Below the pieces are notes generated by a model. That model did not search any database and had not been told where the DNA came from. It worked only from the letters and a program-made list of their open reading frames with translations. The translations under genes were made by a program, and so were the position numbers. From Macropodus opercularis (taxonomy: Eukaryota > Chordata > Actinopteri > Anabantiformes > Osphronemidae): a stretch of 64,000 nucleotides of DNA. The stretch is taken from NCBI GenBank assembly GCA_030770545.1, contig JAUCMP010000026.1:2150501-2214500 (forward strand). The letters run 5' to 3'. Below, one piece after another: positions 12,721 through 24,800 of the stretch (its first letter is position 1; the number at the start of each line of letters is the position of its first letter).

Positions 12721-13509
12721 TGGGTCTGAAGCTTTTCCTGTTGATATCTGTCCGGTCCGGTGAAGTTCTCCTCAGGGCAGATCCCTTCCACTGGAAAACA
12801 AGCACAAACTGTTATTGACATAACTCGGGAATCCATCTGTGTTTGTACACTAGAGGGAGGCACAGGATAAAATGAGCAGGATAAAAGTTAATCAAGTGCA
12901 TGATTAACGTGTTAATATTCCGTAACTAACTGCATGTACAGTGAGCATTTCACGTCTTACCACTCGTACATTTCGGGGGGTTTCACTGAACTACCTTTAG
13001 TGGAAAACTCTGAGTCACTCGGGCTAAATTCAACTGACGGAGCTTTATCTGTGCTAATAAACACAAACATGCATGAAGATGCTCTGCTAACGAGGGCAGT
13101 TGCTATTTGATGCTAAACGGAAAACCCTTCACCAACATGACTTTAGCAATATAATATAACTATAATATCAGTTCGTGCGTTTATTAAGTTAAGTTATTAC
13201 GTCGTGCGGTGTAAAACGTGATTAATTACCTGAGGATCACGAACAGTACAAACTCCACCAACAGCTGCTCGCTTCTCCTCTGATTAGGCGCTGCCTTTGC
13301 GTGCTCCTCGTAAATCTGCAAACTACTTCACATCAACGCGAAGAGCTTTGACGACAATCGTCTCAAACGGATTCTGTCACAGTCTCTGACGTCTCGTGTT
13401 GACATCTACATGGATCCAAGATGTGATCGCTACGAGCATTTTTCATGACATAAATGTGATATCAGGGCATATAATATAAATGTTTTCTTTCTGTAGTTTT
13501 GAAGTACAT
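12721..13509. other. Intergenic, no gene supported
   Basis: Mostly AT-rich sequence with no coding signal that I can support. On the minus strand a CTCAG/GTAATT donor-like site at about 13230 and a pyrimidine-rich acceptor near 12790 could join, but no start codon precedes the short frame. Confidence 0.4.
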
Positions 13510-13808
13510 GCGTTAGAGGAAGACGCGTGTTTTGCCGCACATGTGACAAACTAGCGACCCAAACCCGGGGCTGTTTGAAAGGAGTACGTTTTCAGACCGT
13601 CCGTGAAGGCAGCATCGGTGCAGCTCCACTGCGCAGGCTCTGAACACTTTGACGCGAGCTTCAACTTCACCGGGAGCCCAGCGCGCCCCGCCGCCCGTCG
13701 CCCACAACAGCCCGCATCATCCTCCTCCTCATCCTCAGCAGCAGTGTGATGAAGCAGCGGAGGACGGAGACCCTCCTGCTCTGAGACACCGGACCAGCGC
13801 GCGGACAG
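13510..13808 (+). promoter_or_regulatory. CpG-rich promoter and probable non-coding first exon of the LBH-like gene
   Basis: The stretch is locally very GC- and CpG-rich (for example GCGCGCCCCGCCGCCCGTCG near 13681) in an otherwise AT-leaning region, which fits an unmethylated promoter island. It ends in a strong splice donor, GGACAG/GTAACG, at 13808/13809. The LBH-like coding start at 17196 follows directly after an acceptor (CTCCAG at 17189-17194), so an upstream non-coding exon is needed and this is the best candidate. The join between the two is inference; no TATA box is evident. Confidence 0.5.
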
Positions 13809-16800
13809 GTAACGGAGCCTCTAGACACGCACACAAACGCCTCTTTGCTCCAAACTACACCGAACTACACTTTCGCGTATTTCTCACCAAAGTCCACGGA
13901 TGAAGAGTTAGTGTGGGATCGTGGGCAGAGCAGTGATCAGCCCGAACAGTGAGTAGGTGTCGGTGTAGCAGAAGCTCTGGTCCTTACACCAGCACGTAAA
14001 TGTATGAACAGTGGCAGCTACACCTGCAGTGAAGCTACCTGTTGTGTGTGGTGCAGGTAGATGAGCCCCAGACAGATTAACACAGATGAACGGTGGCTAA
14101 ACATGCATGAGAAAGAAGTTCTACTCAAAGCATCAGGGTGAAAAACAGAACAGGAAACGTGAATTGGGGCAATGAGCACAGGAGAAACCATATATAACGG
14201 CAGCACAAACAGGGCAGTGGAGCGTTTGTACGAGTGGTAAGTAGAGGAGAACATTACTATATTCGGCTCTAGACTGATTTTTGTTTTTATGTCCTTGGGC
14301 TGTAAAAACTTATTGGATTTATCCAAGGAGCGTTTGCGGAGGTGGTGCTGCTGCTGGGCCTGATTTAGAAACTGAAATGGGGAAAGTGTTTGAAGTGAAG
14401 CTGGGGCGATAAGCGAAGCGGTCATTTCTGAAATTCAATATCACATCTGCAAAAAAGAAAAAAAGGAAATGCTGGCGTGTAACTGATTGTCCGGAGGCAC
14501 TGGAGGATGCTAATTTTGGGAGCTGCTGCCCCTTTAACTGGACCGTCTCCACCGTGATGAATCTCATGATGGACAGAGAGAAGAGGAGGAATTTTAATCC
14601 GCGAGGTCACACCAGATGTACATCTTTCATCTGAACAGCAAACACTGAGGATGGATGAAGGAGATTGTCGCCGTGAGCCCAGTCGTTTTCTGGAGATTTG
14701 GGTGCTCTTCATGTGGAAATCGGATTTTCTTTAATAGCTGCTCGCATCTGGCTCCAAACTCCAGTCTGTAATTCAGCAAGAGCTGAGTGATGCTCTGTTA
14801 CATCAGGGTGCTTGTGTGGGGGCTGTAGCGAAGGATTTTTTTCCACTCTTGAGCAACCTGCTTATTATTAATTTGTCTATGAAATCACAATAGTTTGAAA
14901 TATTAGTTACAGCTGCCTTCAAGCGAGTGAAGACGTTTAGTTTCAGTTTCAGCAGCAGTTTGAAAGAGAGAATATTTACATAAAATGCTATTTATATATT
15001 AGAATAGTTGCGGATGAGGTTTGGTGCGTTTAAACCAGTAAGAAATGTTTTGATGTTTGATACAGTAAATAGCTCAAATATCTGTCGGCTGTAGTGGTTT
15101 TTTCTATTTTGCTTTAAATTCTTTCCATCCATTTGTTTATATGTGACTGGACATTAAACCCACTGCGCGCGTATATTGTACGTTTTACTTCACCTCAGTC
15201 GTTGGAGCTGAGATCTTTACAGATGAAATCACCCAACACCTGAATGAATGAAGGTCAAACCGTTATATTTTACATAAGGGAACCGTTCTATGATTGTTGT
15301 CTTTGTTGATCTTTAACACAAGGATGAACCATTTGTGTCTGATTATTTCTTTGGTTTCAACCAGCACAGACTTCAGGAAGTTCTGGCTTCCAGCCAATAA
15401 ATAGTTTAGAGCAGAACTGGCAGCAAAGCAGCAAATAGCTGGAGACGGCACTGAGTGCGATTCCTTTGTGGAGACATTTCACGTGCTGACCTGTCCAGTT
15501 CTTGGGAAAGGGATATCTCAAGAGTCCCTGGAAGGAATGGATTTACATTTGGCACAAACATCATTTAGAACCAAGGATGAACTGATTTTGGTGGTCACAG
15601 GTCAAGGCCACACTGACTACAAGGATGGTATCTCAGAAAGACTCCTTTCATGTGGCTCAAACACAAATACATGTAGTGTAACAGGACCCATTTGAATGAA
15701 ATACTTAACGAAGAAGAGTGAAAAACTGTCAGAATCAACAGGTGGTTGGGTTCTAGGAGGCTTCTACTCCACTGGACAGAACTACTTTACTGCTGCAGCG
15801 CCCCCTACTGGCAAGACAGTGGCTCCTCCTCAACAAGCCAGAAGACTTTATAAATTCTCTATGAATAATTTAAAGCCGTGCATGTTCTCGTCATTACTGA
15901 CCTTAGAGCGTGGCGGCTACACCCAAACGCACACTGGAGGAGCGTTTACCTGCCTGAAGGGCTTCTTCACACGTCGGTCAGATCTCGTCACAGCTCCTCA
16001 CCTGCCAGATATGTCCCTCAGGTGTCGATGGGGCCTAACACACAGTTAAGACAAGAAATGAATGATGCTGTTGGTCGCAGGGTTAAAGGTGACGATATGT
16101 AAATGATCACTTGCTGCTGCTGTGATGAGTAATCAACAGGTTTAAAATGTCAGACCTGAAGCACAGACAACAAACGTGAAGCTGTTTCCTGTAAAACTGT
16201 CTGAAGCTTCATGCTTGACATGAACATTGAAATTCTTGTGTCTGTTACGCTTGACTTCTCAGAAACAGGATCGTGTGCAGAGCTCAGCAGCAACAGGGCC
16301 TTTATTTGATTTTAGTTTTTAAACCTGGGCATTAGATCATCCAGAGCGACCGCACGGACTCCCTCCTGAGGAACAATACGAGCCTCTGATGAGGAATAAA
16401 GGCGGTATTGTTGCTCGTGATGAAGGGCAGAAGCGATTCCAGGTTTTACAGACAAGTCTCACAACAGCACGGCCCCGTCCTGACGGCGGTAATTGCTGCG
16501 TAACGGCACACATGAATACCCCCAAATCAGCTCTCGGCCTCGTGCACTCAGGGAAAGTGCACTATTCAAACAATCAGAGGTATAAAATCTCAGTGGTGCG
16601 TCCCCATGGCAACAGGCCCTGCTGGTCGGATTGTATGGAAAGTGCTTTTTCTGATAAGTTGCCACATGTAACGTCAGCCTTTCACTATGAGCAGGGAACT
16701 GATGCCGTCAGCTTTTTACCGTACGTGTAAGTGACGGGTTTAGTCGTGATTATGTTTCATTGCTTGCTCATTTTAAAGACATGCTTAAGATTATTAGGCA

Positions 16801-17194
16801 GGTTTCTGAAGGATGTTACAGTACAGTGGATATGAAACCGGACTTCCCAGCGTTTTACTGACTGAAGACTCAGACAGGAAACAGAAAGGTATGACATGCA
16901 ACACTGATCCCAGCGCGTGTAGAAGGACGGAGCAAAAATGGATCAAAGCCTCTGAAAAGAATCATTATCATTATTTATCAGTCTGTGAGCGGCCAAGCAT
17001 GATTAGACACGTGACTGGCTGTGACTACTCTTGGAAAATAAGTTAACAGATATGTTTTCAGCTGTGGTTGAGACGCGACCAGGACACGCTTGCATATAAA
17101 TACGCGGCGATGTGTCAGTATGACGTAGTACTGCTTAAAAACACACTGTACGATGAGATCGTCGATCGGTGATAACCGGCACGTTTTCCTCCAG
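13809..17194 (+). other. Probable first intron of the LBH-like gene
   Basis: No exon can be supported. A compact block at 16390-16740 looks less AT-biased than its surroundings and includes a TATAAAA at 16581-16587 followed by GTCCCCATGGCAAC at 16600-16613, which has a perfect right half-site and a one-mismatch left half-site for an RFX X-box. Whether it is regulatory cannot be decided from one sequence. Confidence 0.35.
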
Positions 17195-17195
17195 G

Positions 17196-18839
17196 ATGAC
17201 CGAGGTGATGAACTCTCTGGAGCCGGGGGCGGAGGACTTCAGCGGGGGAGGAGCAGGAGGCGATCAGGACGCAGTATCCTTCCAGGTGTGAGTGAAGCTG
17301 TGGTGATCTGAAACTAGTCCTGGTTTATTCTAGTAGAAACGGCAGTGAGTCACAGATGTGATGAGCAAGTGCACAATGTGGGCTGACGCTACTCAGGTCA
17401 TGAGCTGTTGTCTAAATGATGTCTCCAGCCGCAGCCAAAGGACGCTACTGTACAGTTCACTGTACGGCATCGAGCATGTTGAAGGTTGAATTACATGTCA
17501 GCAACAAGTTTCATTTCTCAAGTGACGAGATTTAACCACTTACCCCATGTTCTCTGTTTCACACTGAGCATGTTTTATTATTTATCATATAAGTAATTTA
17601 GAGAGAAGCTGAGAAAACGCTGACAGGGACTATAGCACATAACTAATGTCCTGAAATGGTGTGTGGATCCAAATCCCTACATGTAAATACAATTAATTCA
17701 AGCGCTTTTTACGTACATTTCTGTTCTTGTGTGAATTAATAGTGGTAGATAGAGATGAGCCGTTTTATCGTGACAGAAAAGCGCGATTATCACTGTACAG
17801 CTGTGTTTGTGCTGAAACAAACAACACCATGCGAGTGGAGTAAGGACACATTCAAAGGTGTTGAAGATAAAAATGAGTGCAGAGAAAATCTAAAAAATGG
17901 AAGCAAAAGATGCCAAACGGCAGATAATGAAATGGTTTTCAAGTTAATTATCAAATGCAGCAGCAAACACAACAGACAGACCTTACATGAGCTCTCACCA
18001 GATCTTCCCCGATACCCACGAACGGTATCCAAAGTTGTCCAAGAGGCTTCCGTCCATCGTGGTGGAGCCGATGGATGCAGCCGAGGTGGAGAGCGGCGAG
18101 CTCCGCTGGCCTCCGGATGAGCCGAGCTCGCCGGACGCGCACGCCGAGAGACACGCAGAGCAGCAGGCGGCAGGTGAGGAGGGGACTAGAAAGAGAGATT
18201 AGCGTCTTTGACACGAGTAAAGCTCTAACCTGTGTGAGCTGTGCAGGGCTCAGACATTTATGTACAATGTGCTAGTGAACGTTTATGAAATTTGCTTCTT
18301 TGTGATCTGTGTGTAAGCAGGGGTTTAATTCCTGACTTAATCAAGGTAAATCTTGCCAGATGGTCCTTGTAAACGTCACATGTTCCTTGTGCAAACGCTG
18401 TCCTGTGTGGCGACAGGGTTTGAGACGTGCAGCCTAGTTTCTCTGGCCTGCTAGAGTTAGGTCAGAGACGCACACCTGGCCGATATCAAAGAACCAGCTG
18501 CAAGCGGCGCTGCACGTCATCCTGATCTGGGCCAAGCGCTGGCACTCAGCTCACAGGAGCCTAGAAAACTCTCCACACTAACAGGTGGCCAAAGTCTGTG
18601 TTCATCATTTTCAAAGATCTCAGACTAAATGTTTCTACCCTGGCTTTAGGTCCCTTTGAGTCCCTGACGTCTTATACGCTAGAACAAAACCAGAACTGAA
18701 AGCAAGGGAAGCTTTTACTTGCCAGGGGACATCTGGTTGGTGAGTGATCCGTCCTCTGCGTGCTTTTCCAGGTGAGGAGCAGTCGGACGTCGGCGTGGGC
18801 GCAGAGGCTTCGGCGGCAGAGATGCCGGATTCCAACTGA
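17196..18839 (+). CDS. lbhd2: LBH-family protein (LBH domain containing 2-like)
   Basis: Coding exons 17196-17285, 18002-18173 and 18772-18839 join in frame (phases 0 and 1) to give 109 residues, close to the roughly 105 residues of LBH. Exon 1 encodes MTEVMNS...DAVSFQ. Exon 2 gives the family core IFPDTHERYPKLSKRLPSIV (from residue 31), then VEP and EVESGELRWPPDE (residues about 58-70). Exon 3 gives an acidic tail ending EMPDSN. LBH proteins are small, largely disordered nuclear cofactors that modulate transcription during limb, heart and epithelial development; they have no catalytic residues. The ATG follows the acceptor by one base, and its MTEVM context matches LBH. Assignment to LBHD2 rather than LBH itself rests on its place between AHNAK- and EXOC3L4-like genes, which is inference. 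Confidence 0.87.
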
Positions 18840-18880
18840 ACAAACTCGGCTGTTACTGCGAGTGAGTCCAGACCTGGAGG

Positions 18881-18886
18881 AATAAA
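18881..18886 (+). promoter_or_regulatory. Possible poly(A) signal of the LBH-like gene
   Basis: AATAAA lies only 42 bases after the stop codon, unusually close. A second hexamer at 19723-19728 would give a longer UTR of about 890 bases, which is closer to what LBH-family genes usually have. Either or both may be used. Confidence 0.35.
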
Positions 18887-21800
18887 ACAATAGTCAGCAA
18901 TAGAAGAATATAACTGATGGACAGACAGAGGAAAGGTAAAGGAGAGAAAGGCTTAAAAAACAGTTTTCCAAACCCCAGATCACAGGCTTGGAGCCAGAGT
19001 CACCTCCAGAGCAAATTTACACGTGTTGTTCCTTTTCATCTGCACATCTGCGCTGATGAAAGAGCTCCTTATGACACGCGCAAGCTAAAAAGATGATTGA
19101 AGGGAGCAGGTTGGCATCCTGAAAACATTTTGTTCCTGCTCGTAACTGCCTTTTGACAAAATTTTCTTTTCATGTAACGTCGTGTGTCTGGAAACGAACA
19201 AAGAGTTTGACAGCAGACGTGTTTTTAATCTGAAACTAATGTCTGTGACTGTCATCTACAACAAGTTGATTTTGAATTCGACCAGTTCTTTCAGCGTTTC
19301 CTCTCTGGCTCCAAGCCCTCGCCGCCCAGATGCCCACGAACTGTCTGACGCCTGCATCCTACTGCTACTGATGGTAGCTGCTGTATTTTGTGCACAGTTG
19401 TCGCGTTACCCTTAGGTGTAAGTTACATCACTGTTCGTTAAGTGCTACAGTTTGGTGACCTCGCTCTTAATAATCACTTTTTAATAGTAGCTGTAATGTT
19501 TGGAGGATTAGTTACAGTTTAAGTCGATGTTGTAAGATTCTTTAATATAATACTGTATGTAAACACTGGCTTCATACAGTAGATGTTAAGGGAACGTTCT
19601 GTTTGGTTTTACTGGACTTTGGGGCACAGTCGTAAAGGAGGCAGCATATTTTAGACGTGTGTCGCTTGTCACAAACATTTTTTAAAGTATTGGAAATCTG
19701 CCTAAAACTATTGCACAATAATAATAAACCTTTTAACTTCTTAAAACATTTTCATTGCGCGTGTGTTTGGTTTGGACTGTGTTCAGCTTCACGGTTTTCT
19801 GCAGACATGGGAGAAGATGGTGACAAGATGAGACTCGAATCAACAAGACACCAAATGACTACAGTACCCACAAGCCTCAGCTGTTAGCCAAATTGACATT
19901 AAGTGTTAGAATAACACTGGTTCTTTACTACCACTTGATAACATTATTATTAATCGGCTTCCATGAAACGTCAGCCCTGCAGTGTCTCTCTCTACCTAGT
20001 GAGTCAGGTGTGTTCCTGCTGCATCTTGAGTCTAAACTCTGCTCTGATCTTAGCCTGATTTATGTTTCTGGATACAGTTTCTAATAACAATAATTCTACT
20101 TTCAGCAGGTTGTAATTCCTTAGTGTTTAAGCTGCAGCTGCCAGAACGGTGAAAGTTCTGCTCGTGGTTTATTATTGAGGTCACAGTGGGAGCTTTTGCT
20201 TTTTGAAATAGAGAAACCCTCAGTTTAACTGAGACTACAGCTTGATAACGTGCTTCACATTACAAGTAGATTTTCTCATTCTTTGCTGTTGCAGATAAAT
20301 ATTAGAAGTGTTTCAGATGCTTTCTTTGCCGTGTCTCTTCCTTTTATGCCTTGCACACACACACACTCAGACGAGCTCCCACGTACACGCTGATAGCTTG
20401 TTGAGGCTGATATACTGTTAAAGGTCATGCTGGTGTCTCAATCCAGGCAGCGAGAAGGATGGAGGGATCTCCATCTTGCTTCTTTCGTGCCTCGTTCGCT
20501 CTCTGCGTCTGACCTTTCAGATGACAACCTTGTGAAGAGCACTTCAACGGGAGCAAGCGGGGGTCACTCCTGGGAAAATGAAGGGCTGCAGGGAGCGAGG
20601 CTGAGATGGTAGGCAAAAAAGCTGCGTGTCAATTATCTCTCAAATGTCACAAGCTGTTTTCCAGGGGGAGGAACGCGCACATTCATCTCTAATCTTGAGG
20701 ATCTTATACACACACACACACACACACAGACCGTGTCTTCGTATTTTACAAGCTTTTAACATTTACTGCTGCAGCGCTGCAATCAGGAAAAAGTCATGAA
20801 TTAGGAGGATTCACTGCATTTTCCACCAACAGACGCTAATATTTCTGACTTTGTTCTGAATGATCAGCTTGTGTGTTAAGTATATACATAGTGTATGTTA
20901 AATATATTTATATTCTTCATTTTATTTTTCTCTCGTTCACTCTAATTCCTTTTCTTTTGTATTTGTATTTGTACCAACGGATCATTTGAAGTATACATGA
21001 AAATCAAGCAGAATGAAGTTTGACTTTGGTTTCGTTCCCTTTCTTTATCCTCCATTCCGCCGTTGACATTCTGCTCCATTAAAGAGTTTGAGTACGTTTC
21101 ATTTTGCTGGGATGTTTATTATCTCAGTCCCAGTAAATAACCAGGAGTTTTCCCTGCTCCGTCGCCTTTGGCCGATCTCCTGTTTCATTATGCAGAATTC
21201 ATTCATGATCATTTTGGATCAAGCGAGCAGCCACTTGTGATTCTGTGTTTTTTAAAAGTGCCTTTTAACGTAGCCATTAGAGCCGCTGAGTGTTGTGAGG
21301 GAGTTGTGTTTTGATGATGTCAAAGTGAGCCGTGCCAGGACTTTCATCTCCCACTCCTGCCGGCTTCAAACGGGTCTTTCAAACATGGCCGTGATGGGCC
21401 GAGGTACCGCCCCCCCGCCCTCCGGTCTCTCAAAGCTCATCACGTCGAAACGAGGTTTTCACCGTGGCCCAGACAGCGTTGGCCCAAAGGTCAGAATGGG
21501 GCATAGTTGTTGTCTAATGCTGATACAAGTACTGAAAATATGAAGTCATAATCTAACTTTATGCATCTTTAAATCCATAACAACCATAATGCTCAAGACT
21601 TCTAGTTGGGCTGTTTGAAATGTTTCAAAACAGGTCAAAGGTTTGGTTTCATTATACAAACCTGATGCTGCTAATGTGCCACAAAACATAAGCAGAGAGG
21701 AGATTTCTTGAAAGGCCGACCTGATGAAACACTGCATGGCTTTGATGAAACACTTGAGCGTGCACCGACTGAATTAAAGCGCAGCGAGATGCGCTGTGAT

Positions 21801-24800
21801 TGTATGAAGAGCACTTACTGTATGGACGGCAGCCAGCGAGGAGCTGCGTCTCCTACGAGGCCTCTCAGCCCACGCAGTGTAAAAACACCTCCACTCATCA
21901 AGGCTGTAGAGCACGAGGCCGTGACTGCAAATGTTTAGCACAAAACTAACGTGAACAACCAATAAACACATGCACATATTGTTTGTGCTGCATTGTATGT
22001 ACTAGAGGTGGGTTTTATGCCTCATAATTAGAAGACAGCACGCGGTTGTTGCATTATGGTTAAGAGGCGTCTTCCCGCTGCAGCAGGGGCAGCCAACTGC
22101 TGCCCTACTTGCTTTCACACTTTCCTTTTCCACTGATGATCACCTGGCTCAGGTGAGTTCAGCCAATCAGGAGCTGTAAGTGCAGAGCTGGTTGGAAAAC
22201 GTCCCTGAGCCAGCATCCGCCTGGTGACCTGCCCTCCAGCTTGTCCTCGTGACGAGTCTGTCTGCTCTGCATGCAACTCCGAGCATCTACCATACAAACA
22301 GTCCAGGATGTTTCAACAACAGACGCGGGCTATGATTTGATTTCCTAAATCTATTCTTCAATTCAAGTCAACTTAAGTGATTTCTTTCTCAGAAGCTTGC
22401 TCCTCCGGGATTTGTTGGGTTTCACACAGTTTTTGTGAGGCCTTTACTTTACCTCATAAAGTGGCACCGAAGAAATGTCAAGATCTGGTAACAATCTAAG
22501 TAAAACCTTTATCTGTTAAACAATCCTGACTAAATACGTGTTGCATGTCGCTCACATGAATATTTTTCATTACCCAGTTTATCATTCAGATGCGCTACAC
22601 AGTTATTCAGTGAAGCGCGTCTCTTCATTTGTTTCAGAATAATGTTCCACTCTGACATGCAGCACAGCACAGGTTACTCTAGTAACCTTTTCTATGAATA
22701 GTAAATGTCACCATAATCAATTTTAGATGGGGCGGCTCTGCAGGTGGAGCCTGGAGCTGGTCGGTGTGAGCCGCTGCAGGGCTGAGCGCCTCCGCCTACT
22801 GCGCCAGGTGGTTTTCTAAAGGCTTCATGAGGTAAACAGCCCCGAGACTCACAGAGATGCTGAGCTGAAGAGGAGGAGGGATCCACGTTAGCCACACAGC
22901 ACCGAACACAGAAGCAGAAGGAACACGGACCACTGCTACCAAGGAAACTTGATTTGCTTGAGCTTCATAAATACTGTAGACGTGTAGAAGTTCGACACAA
23001 CGCACCTCCCCACGCTGGGTCAACCTGGACGGATAGCGACCACATTCAGACCACAATCAAAACTGATTCTGAACTCCTCCGTCACCGCTCCTGTTGCTCG
23101 CTCCATGAATAAATTAATTAAAATTGAAATCTGCCTTTCATCCTGTTGGCACAGTGCTGGATATTGGCACATTCCTGTGATGCTCAGCAGTCACATTCAG
23201 CTCACGAACTGTTTTCTCCTTCAGCGGCTTATCTCGTTTTAGTCTCATTTCTTCCGCCTGTCTCTGCTGCATACTGCGTAATGAAACAACAACAGGGAGA
23301 CTGCAATCAAGAAGCACACTGTATTATTTTATGGTTGGGGACCTGAACACGCAGACGAAGCTTCTCTTGCTGTTCGGCATGTGGGTGACCCAGATCCTAC
23401 ACTGAACATCTCCGACTTCCAGAAGATCAAATCAGGTAAAAGTTATGTTATTAAATCCAAAGACCACAGCGAACGTCATCCTAATGAGAAGACGTCCATT
23501 TTATAATGTAATGTTTTTATAATCTAAGATCCTTTATGCATTTCCTTACCTAACAAACGCGCAAAGCACTTACATATTCACAACTGCACCATAAAACAAC
23601 CTGTACACAAAGTACCTGCAGGTGATTTGACCTGACAAAGCTGCTTCAGGCATGAGGAGAAGACGAGACGTTTCCTCCTGTGAGGTCAGTATCACCTCAC
23701 TGAAAAGGAGCCGTGTCTTATTCTGCTTGTTGACCTGCTCGGAGCCTCGGAGCAGGCAGGTCACAAAGCGCTGGGACCGTTCAGGCTGAACATCTTATTA
23801 TTTATCTATGCAACGCGCAGGAAGGCTCAGCTTTATCACTACGACGCATTTCTAGACCCAAACACACGTAGCTTAATTCAACATGAACACAAGTCACGAT
23901 CGTTTGGAGTTAAGATGACTTTTAAACCGTTAGTTATTACATTTTTAGATTATAATCTGTACTTGCAGCATGGCAACAGCACAACCCAGGCTTCCGGGTG
24001 GAGGATAGTCAGTGAGGATCCCAGAGGAGCTGCATGATGAAGAGCTGTGTGACCTGCTGCCTCTGATTCTCCACCGTTTATCTCCTGCGGTCTGAAAGGA
24101 TCTTTCTGCTTCATGATGATTTCAGTGAAGCCACCAAACGGTTTTCTCACCACAAGAAACTCAACTCCAACATCTATAATGGGACACTTTTCTAATCTGA
24201 AAGACACTAAATGTAACTCACATCACGTTACAACTGATATGTTGTTTAGGACGTAAACACTTTCAAGGCAAATTTGTTTATCGAGCACATTGTCACCACA
24301 GAGAAACTCAGCGTGCTTCAGGTTTAAATGAAGCTTCAACACAAATGAACAAAAAATAACAAATCAAAGCAAAACAATACAACAACAGCACAAATACACA
24401 CGTTCCACATCTACAAACGTATCTGCCCACAGCGGCAGCACATTCTCACAAACGCTGAAGAAGTCGAGTGTAGTTTGGAGTTTTAGGGGGAACTAGGTGA
24501 GCGACCGTTTCAAGCCCATCGCGTCATCAGTAACACGTACAACATATGGGTAGTAACACCTTATTATGGACGGCTGTTGAGGATCATTAATTAAACTCCG
24601 CTCTCCAGCCACTGACTACTTCATATTCCCTCCAGGTCCACGTGAATAAATGGGTCACGTGCAACCTGGCTTATCAGTCATGCGTGTTACTGAGCTCGCA
24701 GCGTCACCTGAAGCAGCTCACACACTTACTGGAGCATGACTTCCACCCTGCAGTCATTCAGCAGCTCAGATAAGGCTTTTAGAAAAATAACAACATCTAA

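Noticed and set aside
12770..13330. A possible two-exon minus-strand transcript (donor CTCAG/GTAATT at about 13230, acceptor near 12790)
   Set aside because: The joined frame has a stop upstream without an ATG and ends after a few codons, with no recognisable domain. It may be an antisense non-coding transcript, but sequence alone does not support it.
13649..13903. Proline/histidine-rich + strand frame over the CpG island
   Set aside because: It is a GC-rich chance frame that spans the donor at 13809, with no homology to LBH or any known domain.
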